A stretch of DNA of 64,000 nt from an uncultured Parabacteroides sp. (GTDB lineage: Bacteria; Bacteroidota; Bacteroidia; Bacteroidales; Tannerellaceae). Location: positions 4,550 to 68,549 of the forward strand of contig CAKVBA010000009.1 in the NCBI GenBank assembly GCA_934725305.1, written 5' to 3'. Position numbers and translations under genes: made by a program. The notes beneath the pieces were generated by a model. It saw only the letters and a program-made list of their open reading frames with translations, did not search any database and was not told where the DNA came from. Of the stretch, positions 7,902 to 17,442 are shown one piece after another. Each line of letters starts with the position of its first letter. Positions within the stretch are counted from its first letter, which is position 1.

Positions 7902-9677
7902 TCAAATCCGCTTCTTTAATGTAAAGAAGAAGGCAACGCCTTTGCCCGGACTACTTTTAGCCGATATTTGTCCCTTGTGGAAGATCACGCCATTCTTCAC
8001 GATAGAGAGACCCAAACCGGTGCCGCCAATCTTGCGGCTACGTCCCTTGTCAACCCGATAGAAGCGTTCAAAGATGCGGTTGATATGTTCTTCCGAGATG
8101 CCCACGCCGTTATCCGCAAAGCTGAAATAGTAATATTTCGGATCCTCTTTGTAGCAATCGATGGTTAGTTTTACGCCTTCGCCGGCATAGGCTATGGCAT
8201 TGTCATACAGATTGCGGAAGATAGAGTAGAGGAGCGAATAGTTTCCATGTACCACCGGATTGTTGGGCAGATTCACCTCCGTTGCAATCTGTTTCTCTTC
8301 CATCTCTTTCGAGCACTCCTGCTCAATCACACTCACCAGCTTGGCAATATTCACGTCGGATAGCTCAAACATGTTGGCGGCCTCGTCCAGGCGATTCAAC
8401 ACCGATATGTCGCGGAGCAAACCGGTCAGGCGGGTACTTTGTGTGTAGCAACGCTCCAGGAAGAAGTCGCGTTTGTCGGGCGTTAGCTCCGGATTAGACA
8501 AGATGGTCTCTAAATAGCCCTGAATACTGCTGACAGGAGTCTTCAGTTCGTGGGAGATGTTTTGTGTCAGTTGCTTCTTCATGCGGCTCTCTTCTTCCTG
8601 ACGAGAGATGTCGTTGACCGACAATTCATAGCTGTTGTCTTGGAAAAGGATACATTCGATCAGGAAGATCTTGCCGTTCTTATCCACCGTGACCGACTTG
8701 CGCAGCACCTTTTTGGTGCGGTTGGCGATGGCCATGTTCTTTTGCAGGAAAGTCTGGATCGGTTGCAATTCGGGAATCTCAATCACCTCTTCCGACTCAT
8801 GGATAGGAGAGTCAGATATCACATTGGCAAATTGGATAAAGAGGATGTTCGAGAGAACCTCGCGTCCTTCTGCCGTGAACATGGCAAAGCCCTCTTTGGA
8901 ATATTGGAAGTGCTTGATCAGCTTTTCGCGTTCCATCGAAAGCTCGTTCTTGGCCTTCTGCTGGTGTTGATAAAGCGTTACGATATTTTGGGAGATATCG
9001 CCCAGCTCATCGTTCGGGAAGTTATATTCGCTCTCCGGAATCCGATCTTTCTCTACATTCAAGGCAAAGTCGCGCAACTTCGAGATGGTTTGTCCAATGC
9101 TGAAGGTGAAGCGCGAGAGGATAAAGAAGAAGATCAGCGTCATCAAGGCCATGAAGTAGATAAAGTCTTTGTTGATGGCCAGAATGCCACGCACATAGGG
9201 ATCGTAGGGCAGGGCCGAACGGAATACATAATCGTTGATGCAGCTGGCCGAATAGAAATAGCGCTTGCCGGTAGAAGAGGAATAGCGTATCGAAAAGCCT
9301 TCGCCATACAGATGGGCTTTGTGCACCTCGCTACGATTGTTGTGGTTGTTGAACTCGTCGGTGCCACTATTATCGAACAGCACTTTGCCTTGTGGATCAA
9401 TGATGCTGACACGCAATTCCTTCTGAGGAATGTTGTCAATGAAAGAGTGCACCGTCTTGGACAGATCATCGGTGTTCAGATAGAGATGATAGAGCTGGTA
9501 GTTATAGTTGTTCAGCACATTGTTGAGCTTTTCTTGGGCAAACTCGCGTTCTCTTTGGTATTGAAAGATCAGGAAACAGGCAATGAACCCTAAGAACATG
9601 CAGAAAACCGACCAGAACAATCTCTGGCTAAAATGAATCCGGTTCTTTTTCTCTTGGTTTACTTTAATCATGGCCAT
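7902..9677 (-). CDS. PhoR-type sensor histidine kinase
   Basis: This 591-residue membrane kinase begins with one helix (about 17-40), a periplasmic sensor (about 41-170), a second helix (about 172-195) and a HAMP-like/coiled-coil linker. A PAS-like region (about 255-360) leads to HisKA with NISHELKTP and phosphoacceptor His376. HATPase_c follows, with NLYDNAIAY, DNGVGI, FYRVDKGRS and GGTGLGLSIVK. Length and order match Bacteroidetes kinases annotated RprX/PhoR. Its partner regulator lies 9 bp upstream in the same operon. It may sense envelope stress or phosphate; the sequence does not decide. Confidence 0.93.
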   Translation of the reverse strand: MAMIKVNQEKKNRIHFSQRLFWSVFCMFLGFIACFLIFQYQREREFAQEKLNNVLNNYNYQLYHLYLNTDDLSKTVHSFIDNIPQKELRVSIIDPQGKVLFDNSGTDEFNNHNNRSEVHKAHLYGEGFSIRYSSSTGKRYFYSASCINDYVFRSALPYDPYVRGILAINKDFIYFMALMTLIFFFILSRFTFSIGQTISKLRDFALNVEKDRIPESEYNFPNDELGDISQNIVTLYQHQQKAKNELSMEREKLIKHFQYSKEGFAMFTAEGREVLSNILFIQFANVISDSPIHESEEVIEIPELQPIQTFLQKNMAIANRTKKVLRKSVTVDKNGKIFLIECILFQDNSYELSVNDISRQEEESRMKKQLTQNISHELKTPVSSIQGYLETILSNPELTPDKRDFFLERCYTQSTRLTGLLRDISVLNRLDEAANMFELSDVNIAKLVSVIEQECSKEMEEKQIATEVNLPNNPVVHGNYSLLYSIFRNLYDNAIAYAGEGVKLTIDCYKEDPKYYYFSFADNGVGISEEHINRIFERFYRVDKGRSRKIGGTGLGLSIVKNGVIFHKGQISAKSSPGKGVAFFFTLKKRI

Positions 9678-9686
9678 GATATTTTA

Positions 9687-10373
9687 TCAGCCTTCAAAAC
9701 AATATCCAAATCCCAGTCGGGTGACAATATTCTTGCCATACGGACCAATCTTTTTGCGTAGGCGTGTGATGTTGACGTCGATAGTCCGATCCAGCACATA
9801 CACCTCGTCTTTCCAGATGCGAGACAAAATCTCTTCGCGTGAGAAGACGCTTCCTCTGTTTTCGAGCAACAACTTCAATATCTCGAACTCCTTCTTGGTC
9901 AAGGGAACCTCTTTGCCATCGACCATTGCCTTGATGCTTCGGAAGTCGAGAGTCAGAGTCTCGTATTCGAGTCGCTCCGGTTTGTCATCCTTCTCCTTGT
10001 CGCTGGTTCGTCTCAACACGGCCTTCACGCGAGCCAGCACCTGTTTGATGGAGAACGGTTTGGAGATATAGTCATCCGCACCCAGATTAAATCCCGTCAG
10101 CATATCGTTTTCGGTATCCTTAGCCGTCAGGAAGATAATGGGAATATGGGCCGTACTTTCCTCTTTCTTTAGCAGACTGGCCATTTTGAATCCGGATATC
10201 TCGTCCATCATGACATCCAGTAGCAATAGTTTGTAACGAGTCAGATCCAGTTTCAGAGCCTCTTCGGCGCTGAGCGCCGTGTCCACTTCATAACCTTCGG
10301 TTTCCAGATTGAATTTTAATATCTCACACAAGTCCTCTTCGTCATCTACAACTAAAATACGAATTGTTGCCAT
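9687..10373 (-). CDS. OmpR/PhoB-family response regulator (RprY-like)
   Basis: This 228-residue regulator has a receiver domain (1-120) with Asp10/Asp11, phosphoacceptor Asp53 in LLLLDVMMDE, the conserved Thr of FLTAKD and the Lys of YISKPF. The C-terminal winged helix (about 135-228) shows the family sequence LTKKEFEILKLLLENRGSVFSREEIL and DRTIDVNITRLRKKIG. It is the first gene of the operon, followed after 9 bp by its histidine kinase. A minus-strand -7-like box CAAATGTA lies at 10477-10484, but no well spaced -33 element accompanies it. Confidence 0.94.
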   Translation of the reverse strand: MATIRILVVDDEEDLCEILKFNLETEGYEVDTALSAEEALKLDLTRYKLLLLDVMMDEISGFKMASLLKKEESTAHIPIIFLTAKDTENDMLTGFNLGADDYISKPFSIKQVLARVKAVLRRTSDKEKDDKPERLEYETLTLDFRSIKAMVDGKEVPLTKKEFEILKLLLENRGSVFSREEILSRIWKDEVYVLDRTIDVNITRLRKKIGPYGKNIVTRLGFGYCFEG

Positions 10374-10580
10374 ATGATATCTCTGTTTAGTGTTTTAGTG
10401 AAGGCGGTGAGTCAAAACATAAGCAAAGCGGGCTAAAAGTCCAATGGTTACCCTGACATGCCTTACACTTTTGATACAAATGTAATTCTTTTCTGCAAAG
10501 GACGTTTATCTGTATTACGGAGAAATGAAACAGATGTTACAATTCTGTTACGTGTGTTGCTTTCGGATGCTGATATACTT

Positions 10581-10624
10581 AAAGGGCTGCATCAAAACAG
10601 TTTGTTTGATACAGCCCTTTTTTT
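10581..10624. terminator. Terminator hairpin GGGCTGCATCAAA family
   Basis: AAAGGGCTGCATCAAA (10581-10596) pairs with its near-perfect complement at 10605-10620 (one mismatch) around an 8-nt loop, with TTTT following on the plus strand. It lies just past the tRNA operon on the minus strand and probably stops that transcript. The same hairpin type recurs at 35766-35808 and, with AGAGGCTGCATC arms, at 48057-48086. The rest of the 10374-10627 gap shows no gene; a short plus-strand reading frame there has no family features. Confidence 0.6.
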
Positions 10625-10627
10625 AAG

Positions 10628-10711
10628 TACGTGGGATGAGACTTGAACTCACACGCCGAAACCGGCACTACCCCCTCAAAGTAGCGTGTCTACCAATTCC
10701 ACCACCCACGC
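10628..10711 (-). tRNA. tRNA-Leu (GAG)
   Basis: This is an 84-nt class II tRNA on the minus strand. The acceptor arm GCGTGGG pairs with CCCACGT (one G-U) and A73 follows. The D-arm has the leucine form TGGTGGAATTGGTAGACACG. The anticodon loop TTGAGGG gives GAG, the variable arm is long (GTGCC...GGCGT) and the T-arm has GTTCAAGTC. CCA is not encoded. It is the last tRNA of a three-gene operon. Confidence 0.95.
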
Positions 10712-10719
10712 ATAAAATG

Positions 10720-10801
10720 TGCCCAGAACAGGACTCGAACCTGCATGCCTCTCGACACACGCACCTGAAACGTGCGCGTCTACCAATTCCGCCACCTGGG
10801 C
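10720..10801 (-). tRNA. tRNA-Leu (CAG)
   Basis: This is an 82-nt class II tRNA on the minus strand. The acceptor GCCCAGG pairs with TCTGGGC, A73 follows, and the D-arm is again TGGCGGAATTGGTAGACGCG. The anticodon stem CACGT/GCGTG frames loop TTCAGGT, giving CAG. The long variable arm and GGTTCGAGTCC T-arm are present. It lies 8 nt before the Leu-GAG gene. Confidence 0.95.
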
Positions 10802-10817
10802 ATAAAGTGATTGTTTG

Positions 10818-10890
10818 AGCGGAAGACGGGACTCGAACCCGCGACCCTAACCTTGGCAAGGTTATGCTCTACCAACTGAGCTACTTCCGC
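10818..10890 (-). tRNA. tRNA-Gly (GCC)
   Basis: This is a 73-nt class I tRNA on the minus strand. The acceptor GCGGAAG pairs with CTTCCGC and T73 follows. The D-arm is TAGCTCAGTTGGTAGAGCA, the anticodon stem AACCT/AGGTT frames loop TGCCA, giving GCC, and the T-arm is CGGGTTCGAGTCCCG. It is the promoter-proximal gene of the tRNA operon. Confidence 0.96.
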
Positions 10891-10901
10891 GATAACGGGT
10901 G

Positions 10902-10932
10902 CAAAGATAGAGATTATTTTCGTTTTTCCAAA
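10902..10932 (-). promoter_or_regulatory. Promoter of the tRNA operon
   Basis: Read on the minus strand, TTTG (10929-10932), a 19-bp spacer and TATCTTTG (10902-10909) form a full match to the Bacteroidetes housekeeping promoter. Transcription would begin about 5 nt before the 5' end of tRNA-Gly, fitting a tRNA operon Gly-Leu-Leu. Confidence 0.85.
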
Positions 10933-11000
10933 CAGATTGGGCAAACTTTTTCTTGTCTTCTTGCTCCTTGCACTCGTTGATATTCTTATCCGACTCAGTG

Positions 11001-11822
11001 TTAGATTTTTGCAATCAGCTCTTTAAACAGCGTTGACATCACTTCTGTGGCTCTGTTGGCAGCAGCAATCACATCGTCACCGTTGTTTTCAAAGTCATCG
11101 GCAAAATGATAACCTTCGTTGGTGATGACAGACATACCAAACACACGCAATCCGGCATGACGGGCTACAATCACTTCGGGCACGGTGCTCATGCCAATCG
11201 CATCTCCGCCCACTTTGCCATAGAAGGCATATTCAGCCGGAGTTTCATACGACGGACCGGTCAGGCCCACATAGACACCCTTCTTCAGCGGAATGGAATG
11301 AGCGGCGGCTATCTCTTCGACCATGCGGATAAATTCGCGGTCATACACTCTGGTCATATCGGGAAAGCGCGTACCGAAAGCCTCGTTGTTCGGACCAATC
11401 AGCGGATTAGGCATCATGTTGATGTGGTCGCGGATAATCATCAGGTCGCCCACTTTGAATGTGTTGTTGATGCCACCGGCGGCATTGGATACCAATAGAT
11501 TCTTGATGCCCAACATCTTCATCACGCGAATCGGGAATGTCACCTGCTGCATGGTGTAGCCTTCGTAGTAATGGAAGCGTCCTTGCATGGCCAGCACCTG
11601 TTTGCCGCCCAGTTGTCCGCAGATGAAATTACCCTTATGGCCTGTGGCAGTCGATTTCACGAAATTGGGGATTTCATGATAGGGGATAATGGTCGGCGAT
11701 TCAATCTGTTCGGCCAAAGCTCCCAGACCGCTTCCTAAGATGATAGCTGTTTCAGGGTTACCACTGATACAGGCTCTTAGACATGACGCGGTTTCTGCAT
11801 ATAAATCATTTATCTCTTTCAT
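11001..11822 (-). CDS. punA: Purine nucleoside phosphorylase (trimeric type)
   Basis: This 273-residue enzyme splits inosine/guanosine with phosphate to free base and ribose 1-phosphate in purine salvage. The trimeric PNP signature is clear: [13 protein letters not shown] (phosphate loop), [48 protein letters not shown] and [10 protein letters not shown]. The base-contacting Asn in MSVITNEG points to 6-oxopurine nucleosides. It is the last gene of a minus-strand run with an MTA/SAH deaminase-type amidohydrolase 76 bp upstream; the deaminase would give inosine-type products that this enzyme could split. The pairing is inference from position. Confidence 0.94.
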   Translation of the reverse strand: MKEINDLYAETASCLRACISGNPETAIILGSGLGALAEQIESPTIIPYHEIPNFVKSTATGHKGNFICGQLGGKQVLAMQGRFHYYEGYTMQQVTFPIRVMKMLGIKNLLVSNAAGGINNTFKVGDLMIIRDHINMMPNPLIGPNNEAFGTRFPDMTRVYDREFIRMVEEIAAAHSIPLKKGVYVGLTGPSYETPAEYAFYGKVGGDAIGMSTVPEVIVARHAGLRVFGMSVITNEGYHFADDFENNGDDVIAAANRATEVMSTLFKELIAKI

Positions 11823-11898
11823 ATCTCTCTACATTATTATATTATCGATACTCAATTATTCATTCTTCATCCTTCATCCTTTGCCACATGCCTCTTCC

Positions 11899-13164
11899 TT
11901 ATTTTCGTTGTCGAGCCATCAGGTCGTAGGCGATTTGTGCTGCCTTTTCCATAATCTCTTCTTCGCCATCCACATGTTTACCCTCCATCAGAATCTTTCC
12001 GTCGCAGATCACTGTGTCAACGCAGCTTCCGTTGGCGGCATACACCAAGTTGGATACGAAGTTGAAGTTGGGCGTGAATGCCGGTGTTTTCAAGTCGATC
12101 AGGCACAAGTCGGCCCGATACCCCTCTTTGATTACTCCCGTTTTCAAGCCCAAGATGGCCGCACCATCGGCTGTTGCCGTGCGGAAGATCTCGTCGGCCG
12201 TCAACACTTCGGGATCTTTGCGCCACGCCTTGCCCAATAGCGACGCCAGCTTCATTGCTTCAACCATATCGAGATTGTTGGAAGAGGAACAGCCGTCTGT
12301 GCCCAGACCTACTTCTACTCCGGCCTGCTTCATCTCTTTATATTTGAAGTGGATGCCCGAAGCTAACTTCATGTTTGAGGCGGGATTGTGCACCACCTTC
12401 ACACCATGATCGGCCAATATCTGTATCTCTTCGTCATCAATATAGATGCCGTGTGCCACTATGAGGCGTGGCGAGAGCACTCCCAACTGGTGGAGATAGC
12501 GCACGGGTGAGCAGCCAAATTGTTTGATAGAGTTTTCTACTTCGCCTTCTGTCTCAGATAGATGCAGGTGTATCTGCACCTGGCGTTCGGCAGAGAACCG
12601 GTCGATCCATTGCAACAATGCACCCGAAGCGGTGTAGATGGCATGCGGACCGATGGCATAGGTGATACGGTTGCTATAGCGATCCATCTCTCCAAACAGC
12701 TTCAGGTTATGAGTTTTACACTTCTCGGCCAGTTCGGGTTTGAACTGGTCGAAGCAGACTCTCGACAATACACCGCGTATGCCCATCTCTTCAACAGCTT
12801 CGGCCGTGGCATGAAACTTCTTATACATGTCGAAAAAGGTGGTTGTTCCCGTCTTGATCATCTCCAGACAGGCCAGTTTGGCACCCCAATAGACATCTTC
12901 GTGGGTCAGCTTCGCCTCGTTGGGCCAAATCTTCTGTTCGAGCCAAGGCATCAATGCCATGTCATCGCCAAATCCGCGGAACAACGTCATCGCCGCATGG
13001 GTGTGCATATTCACGAATCCGGGAATCAGGGCTTTCTGGTGGGCATCTATAACACGGTCGGCCTCAACATCAATCTTCTCAGCAATCTGCTTGATATAGC
13101 TACCTTCGAGAAGTACATCTTTCGGTGCACCCTCAAGCAGAGCTCCCTTAATCAAAATCTTCAT
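11899..13164 (-). CDS. mtaD: Amidohydrolase, MTA/S-adenosylhomocysteine deaminase type
   Basis: This 421-residue zinc hydrolase belongs to the cytosine/adenosine deaminase branch of the amidohydrolase superfamily. Motifs run in order: NMHTHAAMTLFRGFGDDM with the HxH metal pair, the substrate-loop HLSETEGEVE with Glu, VAHGIYIDDEEI with the third metal His, HNPASNMKLASG, and LGTDGCSSSNNLDM with the catalytic Asp. PALIPGFVN-like residues open the barrel. The family deaminates methylthioadenosine or S-adenosylhomocysteine to the inosine form. The downstream purine nucleoside phosphorylase supports a salvage role. Exact substrate among MTA, SAH and adenosine is unresolved. Confidence 0.85.
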   Translation of the reverse strand: MKILIKGALLEGAPKDVLLEGSYIKQIAEKIDVEADRVIDAHQKALIPGFVNMHTHAAMTLFRGFGDDMALMPWLEQKIWPNEAKLTHEDVYWGAKLACLEMIKTGTTTFFDMYKKFHATAEAVEEMGIRGVLSRVCFDQFKPELAEKCKTHNLKLFGEMDRYSNRITYAIGPHAIYTASGALLQWIDRFSAERQVQIHLHLSETEGEVENSIKQFGCSPVRYLHQLGVLSPRLIVAHGIYIDDEEIQILADHGVKVVHNPASNMKLASGIHFKYKEMKQAGVEVGLGTDGCSSSNNLDMVEAMKLASLLGKAWRKDPEVLTADEIFRTATADGAAILGLKTGVIKEGYRADLCLIDLKTPAFTPNFNFVSNLVYAANGSCVDTVICDGKILMEGKHVDGEEEIMEKAAQIAYDLMARQRK

Positions 13165-13192
13165 ATCTCTCTTTATACGCTATACTTCTTTT

Positions 13193-14548
13193 TTATTTAT
13201 AGAGACGATAGAATTCGGCAACCGACTCGATACCTTTCAGGAAGATATCCAGACGCTGGCTTTCGTTGGGCGAGTGGATGGCATTCTGCTCAAGACCAAA
13301 GCCCATCAATACTGTTTTGATACCCAATATCTGTTCGAAGGTAGAGATGATAGGAATACTGCCACCACGGCGCACGGCCAACGGTTTCTTTTCGAAGGCT
13401 ATGCCAACAGCTGTTTCGGCAGCCTGATAAGCCGGCAAATCAATAGGGCATACATAGCCCTGACCACCGTGGCTCGGTGTAATCTTCACGCGCACATAGT
13501 CGGGAGCAACCTGATTCATATAGTCTTCAAACATTTGGGAAATCTTCTCATGGTCTTGATGAGGCACCAGTCGGCATGACACCTTGGCATAGGCTTTTGA
13601 GGGCAACACCGTCTTACTGCCTTCGCCAATGTAGCCGCCCCAAATACCACAGATGTCGAACGATGGGCGACAGCTGTTGCGTTCAAGGGTTGAATATCCC
13701 TTTTCGCCAAACAGCGCATCCACATCAATAGCCTGTCTGTATTTAGCATCGTCAAACGGGATTTGGGCAATCATCTCGCGTTCGGCAGCCGATACCTCTT
13801 CTACATCGTCATAGAATCCGGGGATAGTGATGCGTCCGTCGGCATCAACAATGTCTGCCATCAGCTTACACAATACATTGATCGGGTTGGCAACGGCTCC
13901 GCCGAAGTGGCCTGAGTGCAGGTCGCGGTTCGGGCCGGTCACCTCTACTTCCCAATAGGCAAGGCCTCGCAAACCGGTTGTCAGCGAGGGTGTCTCTGCG
14001 CTGACCATGCTGGTGTCTGAGACCAATATCACATCGGCCTTCAGCAGCTCTTTGTGCTCGCGGCAGAAGGCGTCGAGACTGGGTGAACCAATCTCTTCTT
14101 CTCCTTCGAAGATAAACTTCACGTTGCATTGGAGCAGTCCCTCTTTCAAGGCTGTCTCAAAACCCTTTACCTGGATCATTCCCTGGCCCTTGTCGTCATC
14201 GGCACCGCGGGCCCAGATGCGTCCGTCGCGGATTTCCGGCTCAAACGGATTGCTCTTCCACAACTCCAGCGGTTCCACCGGCATCACATCATAGTGGGAA
14301 TACACCAATACGGTGGGCGCATCCGGCGATACCATCTTCTCGGCATAGACAACAGGGTTACCCTTTGTCGGCATCACGACGGCTTTGTCGGCTCCGGATG
14401 ATAGCAAAAGCTCTACCCAACGCTGGGCACAATGCTCCATGTCGGGTTTATTCTCCATCTTGGCACTGATTGACGGGATACGGATCAGAGTGAATAACTC
14501 TTCCAAAAAGCGATCTTTATTCGCTTCGATATACGATTTGACTGACAT
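13193..14548 (-). CDS. M20-family dipeptidase
   Basis: This 451-residue cytosolic metallopeptidase has the M20 signature. VYSHYDVMPVEP carries the first metal His and Asp, WARGADDDKGQG the bridging Asp, and FEGEEEIGSPSL the catalytic Glu pair. HSGHFGGAVANP marks the lid/dimerisation domain, and GGSIPI with a C-terminal HSPNE completes the site. The length and the cytosolic-nonspecific-dipeptidase-like arrangement fit CNDP/PepV-related enzymes that trim dipeptides. It heads the minus-strand run M20-deaminase-PNP. A -7 box CAAAGATA (TATCTTTG on the minus strand) lies at 14574-14581. Confidence 0.92.
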   Translation of the reverse strand: MSVKSYIEANKDRFLEELFTLIRIPSISAKMENKPDMEHCAQRWVELLLSSGADKAVVMPTKGNPVVYAEKMVSPDAPTVLVYSHYDVMPVEPLELWKSNPFEPEIRDGRIWARGADDDKGQGMIQVKGFETALKEGLLQCNVKFIFEGEEEIGSPSLDAFCREHKELLKADVILVSDTSMVSAETPSLTTGLRGLAYWEVEVTGPNRDLHSGHFGGAVANPINVLCKLMADIVDADGRITIPGFYDDVEEVSAAEREMIAQIPFDDAKYRQAIDVDALFGEKGYSTLERNSCRPSFDICGIWGGYIGEGSKTVLPSKAYAKVSCRLVPHQDHEKISQMFEDYMNQVAPDYVRVKITPSHGGQGYVCPIDLPAYQAAETAVGIAFEKKPLAVRRGGSIPIISTFEQILGIKTVLMGFGLEQNAIHSPNESQRLDIFLKGIESVAEFYRLYK

Positions 14549-14573
14549 CTTGATTCTTTATTTAGTTTTCAGC

Positions 14574-14605
14574 CAAAGATAATAGCTTTGACTGTATTCT
14601 GCAAG
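14574..14605 (-). promoter_or_regulatory. Putative promoter of the M20 dipeptidase run
   Basis: TATCTTTG on the minus strand (14574-14581) matches the -7 consensus and a near match to -33 (CTTG, 14602-14605) lies 20 bp further upstream. It is 25 bp before the M20 start codon. Confidence 0.5.
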
Positions 14606-14684
14606 TTCAAACTCATAGAAGCGTGGGCGAGAGTCGGTCTTTTTTTATCTCCGAATCGGGTTTAACCCAAAAGATGTGTGTTCC

Positions 14685-15497
14685 CTATCTTGGAGCGCCG
14701 GAAAAGAAGTTGTGGAAAAAGAGCAGCTGATACAAGATAGAGTTGCGCCAATAGGCATTGTTGTGTTCGCCTGGGCGTACCAGAAAATCGTGGTCAATCT
14801 TATATTCGAGCAGCTTTCGGTGGAAATTCTCGTTCACCTCATAAAAGAAGTCGCTATAGCCACAGTCGAAGATAATGGCCAAGTCGCCGTTTTGCAGGCG
14901 GTCTATCTGGTTGATGACGGTATGCTCTTCCCACACCTCGCGGTTGTCACATTTCTTGCCCAACTGTTTGGCCATCTCCCAGTTGTTGGGAAACGGACGG
15001 ATATCCAAGCCTCCACTGGTGCTTCCTACGGCACCAAACAGCTCTTTGTGGCGGAATGCCAACCACATAGCTCCGTGGCCGCCCATGCTCAGACCGGTTA
15101 TGGCGCGTCCCTTCTTGCTTTTACGGGTTGCATAGTGGTTGTCGATATAGCTCACCAGTTCTTGGGCTATAAAGGTCTCGTAGCGCATAGAGGCATTCTT
15201 GGGGCTGTCCCAATACCAGCTGTTCTCGCCATCGGGACAAACTATCATCATGCCATATTGTTCGGCGATTGCGGGCAGGTCGGGGCGGATGTTGATCCAT
15301 GATTTCTCATTGCCGCTATATCCGTGTAACAGATAGGTCACGGGCAGGTCGCTCTTGACCCGTTCGGGCGTAATCACTATCACGCTGATCTTTTTGTTCA
15401 TGGATGCACTATAAACAGCCAGTGTATCAACGATGGCGGCCTGCATTGTCCAGGTCAGACAAAGCAACAGGGCCAGGAGGAATGTCTTTTCTTTCAT
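14685..15497 (-). CDS. Secreted esterase (Esterase D / antigen 85-like fold)
   Basis: This 270-residue alpha/beta-hydrolase begins with a signal peptide (MKEKTFLLALLLCLTWTMQA). I chose the ATG at 15497 over an upstream in-frame one because a terminator of the preceding gene covers 15533-15587. The nucleophile elbow is GLSMGGHGAM, LLHGYSGNEKSWI carries the oxyanion region, and the late GEHNNAYWR likely holds the catalytic His. The protein resembles PF00756 esterases, which include feruloyl/acetyl-xylan esterases and tributyrin esterases. A role in removing acyl groups from sugars or peptides in the periplasm is plausible but unproven. Confidence 0.87.
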   Translation of the reverse strand: MKEKTFLLALLLCLTWTMQAAIVDTLAVYSASMNKKISVIVITPERVKSDLPVTYLLHGYSGNEKSWINIRPDLPAIAEQYGMMIVCPDGENSWYWDSPKNASMRYETFIAQELVSYIDNHYATRKSKKGRAITGLSMGGHGAMWLAFRHKELFGAVGSTSGGLDIRPFPNNWEMAKQLGKKCDNREVWEEHTVINQIDRLQNGDLAIIFDCGYSDFFYEVNENFHRKLLEYKIDHDFLVRPGEHNNAYWRNSILYQLLFFHNFFSGAPR

Positions 15498-15532
15498 GCT
15501 ATTTGAGGAACGGTGTGGAATGGTTTCTTTAT

Positions 15533-15587
15533 AAAAAAGAGAGGAGCAGTGTCGGAATATATCCATTTCCGTCCGGCTCCTCTCTTT
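15533..15587 (-). terminator. Terminator of proS
   Basis: AAAGAGAGGAGC (15536-15547) and GCTCCTCTCTTT (15576-15587) form a perfect 12-bp stem with an inner CGGAA/TTCCG pair. On the minus strand the stem is followed by TTTTTTAT, a classic intrinsic terminator 43 bp after the proS stop codon. Confidence 0.85.
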
Positions 15588-15629
15588 AATAAGGTATAGT
15601 CAAAAAAAGATATTTTCTTTTTCTGCTAA

Positions 15630-17111
15630 TTAGTAAGCTCTTGCGAACAATACACGGCGAGCCGACGGCTTACCGGTTACCATACATGTGCCCGGAGTAG
15701 TGTCGCCTTCCAAAGGAATACAACGGATTGTTGCCTTTGTCTCGTTCTTGATCTTCTCTTCTGTTTCCGGAGTGCCATCCCAATGAGCCATGATGAAGTA
15801 GCCCTGTTCGATCTTCTCTTTAAACTCGTCGTAAGTGTCTACGCAGATGGTGCGTGATTCGCGGCGGTCGAGAGCCTTCTTGAAGATGTTTTTCTGAATC
15901 TCTTCCAACAGGTTCTTTACATACTCTTCGATGCCGTCGCATGACAAGGTCTCTTTTTCCAATGTATCACGGCGCATCACCTCGATAGTGTTGTTTTCCA
16001 TGTCGCGTCCGCCCATAGCCAGACGAACCGGAACACCCTTCAGTTCATATTCGGCAAACTTCCATCCCGGCTTGCGGTTATCGGCGTCGTCAAACTTCAC
16101 AGAGATGCCCATAGACTTCAGTTTGGCAACGATGCCTGCTACCTTTTCGCTGATCTGAGCCAGCTGCTCCATGCTACGGTAGATAGGAATGATAACCACC
16201 TGGATTGGAGCCAAATGAGGAGGAAGTACCAAACCGTTGTCATCGGAGTGAGACATGATTAATGCACCAACCAAACGAGTAGAAACGCCCCAAGAGGTTG
16301 CCCAAGCATAGTCGGTCTTTCCCTCTTTGTCGATAAATGTTACATCGAAAGCCTTACCGAAGTTCTGACCCAAGAAGTGAGAAGTTCCGGCCTGCAAAGC
16401 CTTGCCATCTTGCATCATGGCTTCGATGGTGTAAGTATCCAACGCACCGGCAAAGCGTTCGCTAGCTGATTTCACGCCTCGTATCACCGGCATAGCCATA
16501 TAGTTTTCAGCAAAGTCGGCATAGACCTGCTGCATCTTCTTAGCTTCAACCTCTGCCTCTTCGCGAGTAGCATGAGCGGTGTGGCCTTCTTGCCATAAGA
16601 ACTCGGCTGTACGCAAGAACAGACGTGTGCGCATTTCCCAACGCATCACGTTTGCCCATTGGTTACACAAGACAGGCAGGTCGCGGTATGAGTGAATCCA
16701 GTTTTTATAAGTATTCCAGATAATTGTTTCAGAAGTGGGGCGTACAATCAATTCCTCTTCCAACTTAGCAGCAGGGTCAACAACAACACCTGTTCCGTCA
16801 TGGTTGGTTTTCAATCGATAGTGAGTAACGACAGCACATTCTTTTGCAAAACCCTCTACGTGTTCAGCTTCTCTACTCAAGAATGATTTCGGGATCAACA
16901 AGGGGAAGTAAGCGTTTACATGACCTGTTTCTTTAAACATATCGTCTAATATGCGCTGCATCTTTTCCCAGATTGCATAGCCATACGGCTTGATCACCAT
17001 ACAGCCACGAACGGCAGAATTCTCTGCAAGGTCTGCCTTGATTACCAAATCTTGATACCATTGAGAATAGTTTACGCTTCTCGAGGTAAGTTCTTTCAAC
17101 TCTTTTGCCAT
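15630..17111 (-). CDS. proS: Prolyl-tRNA synthetase (archaeal/eukaryotic-type, no editing insert)
   Basis: This 493-residue class II synthetase charges tRNA-Pro. It has motif 1 near [17 protein letters not shown], motif 2 with [24 protein letters not shown], and motif 3-type [17 protein letters not shown] with [19 protein letters not shown] leading the anticodon-binding domain (about 290-400). The C-terminal domain ends in [10 protein letters not shown], typical of the ProS type 3 that ends in Tyr and lacks the bacterial editing domain. This type is usual for Bacteroidetes. Its 5' region holds a -7 box at 17200-17207 and a hairpin of the GGTGYGTC family. Confidence 0.97.
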   Translation of the reverse strand: MAKELKELTSRSVNYSQWYQDLVIKADLAENSAVRGCMVIKPYGYAIWEKMQRILDDMFKETGHVNAYFPLLIPKSFLSREAEHVEGFAKECAVVTHYRLKTNHDGTGVVVDPAAKLEEELIVRPTSETIIWNTYKNWIHSYRDLPVLCNQWANVMRWEMRTRLFLRTAEFLWQEGHTAHATREEAEVEAKKMQQVYADFAENYMAMPVIRGVKSASERFAGALDTYTIEAMMQDGKALQAGTSHFLGQNFGKAFDVTFIDKEGKTDYAWATSWGVSTRLVGALIMSHSDDNGLVLPPHLAPIQVVIIPIYRSMEQLAQISEKVAGIVAKLKSMGISVKFDDADNRKPGWKFAEYELKGVPVRLAMGGRDMENNTIEVMRRDTLEKETLSCDGIEEYVKNLLEEIQKNIFKKALDRRESRTICVDTYDEFKEKIEQGYFIMAHWDGTPETEEKIKNETKATIRCIPLEGDTTPGTCMVTGKPSARRVLFARAY

Positions 17112-17153
17112 TTCTTTATATTATATATATGTGTATTCTTACTATTTAAGCGG

Positions 17154-17178
17154 TGTGCCTACGGATTTTGACGCACCT
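17154..17178. repeat. Short GGTGTGCC...GACGCACC inverted repeat in the proS leader
   Basis: A 25-bp imperfect palindrome lies between the putative proS -7 box and its start codon, so the RNA leader of proS would fold it. A further related half (GGCGGTGTGCC) lies at 17279-17289. It belongs to the same scattered family as 7371-7428 and 17883-18006. Confidence 0.45.
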
Positions 17179-17199
17179 TTGCTCTATTCAAATAAAGGA

Positions 17200-17207
17200 C
17201 AAAGATA
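17200..17207 (-). promoter_or_regulatory. Putative -7 box of proS
   Basis: CAAAGATA reads TATCTTTG on the minus strand. The -33 element is not evident at the expected distance. Predicted transcript start is near 17194, leaving a leader of about 80 nt. Confidence 0.45.
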
Positions 17208-17442
17208 AGAATATTTTTGTGAATTTTTGGTCATAACCCTTTTCTCTTTCTCTTTTCTTTGTTTCCTTATATTATCAGGCGGTGTGCCATCAATCGTTTT
17301 GGCTATTTGCCGGCATGCTGGATTATCCAAAGATAGAGCTTCCAATTGTCGTGCTTGATGCAATTTTAATACGATATTTATATTGATCCCGCTATGTTGA
17401 TGCAGCATAGCGACAGCTGCTTTTTTACACATACCGACAGCG

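Noticed and set aside
8550..9593. 347-residue plus-strand reading frame opposite the PhoR-type kinase
   Set aside because: It lies fully antisense to a kinase with all motifs intact and shows no family features; it is a shadow frame.
10458..10859. Small reading frames over the tRNA operon and its terminator
   Set aside because: They overlap tRNA genes and a hairpin and have no protein features.
15498..15566. Upstream start for the esterase
   Set aside because: The proS terminator stem covers this segment, and a proper signal peptide begins at 15497.
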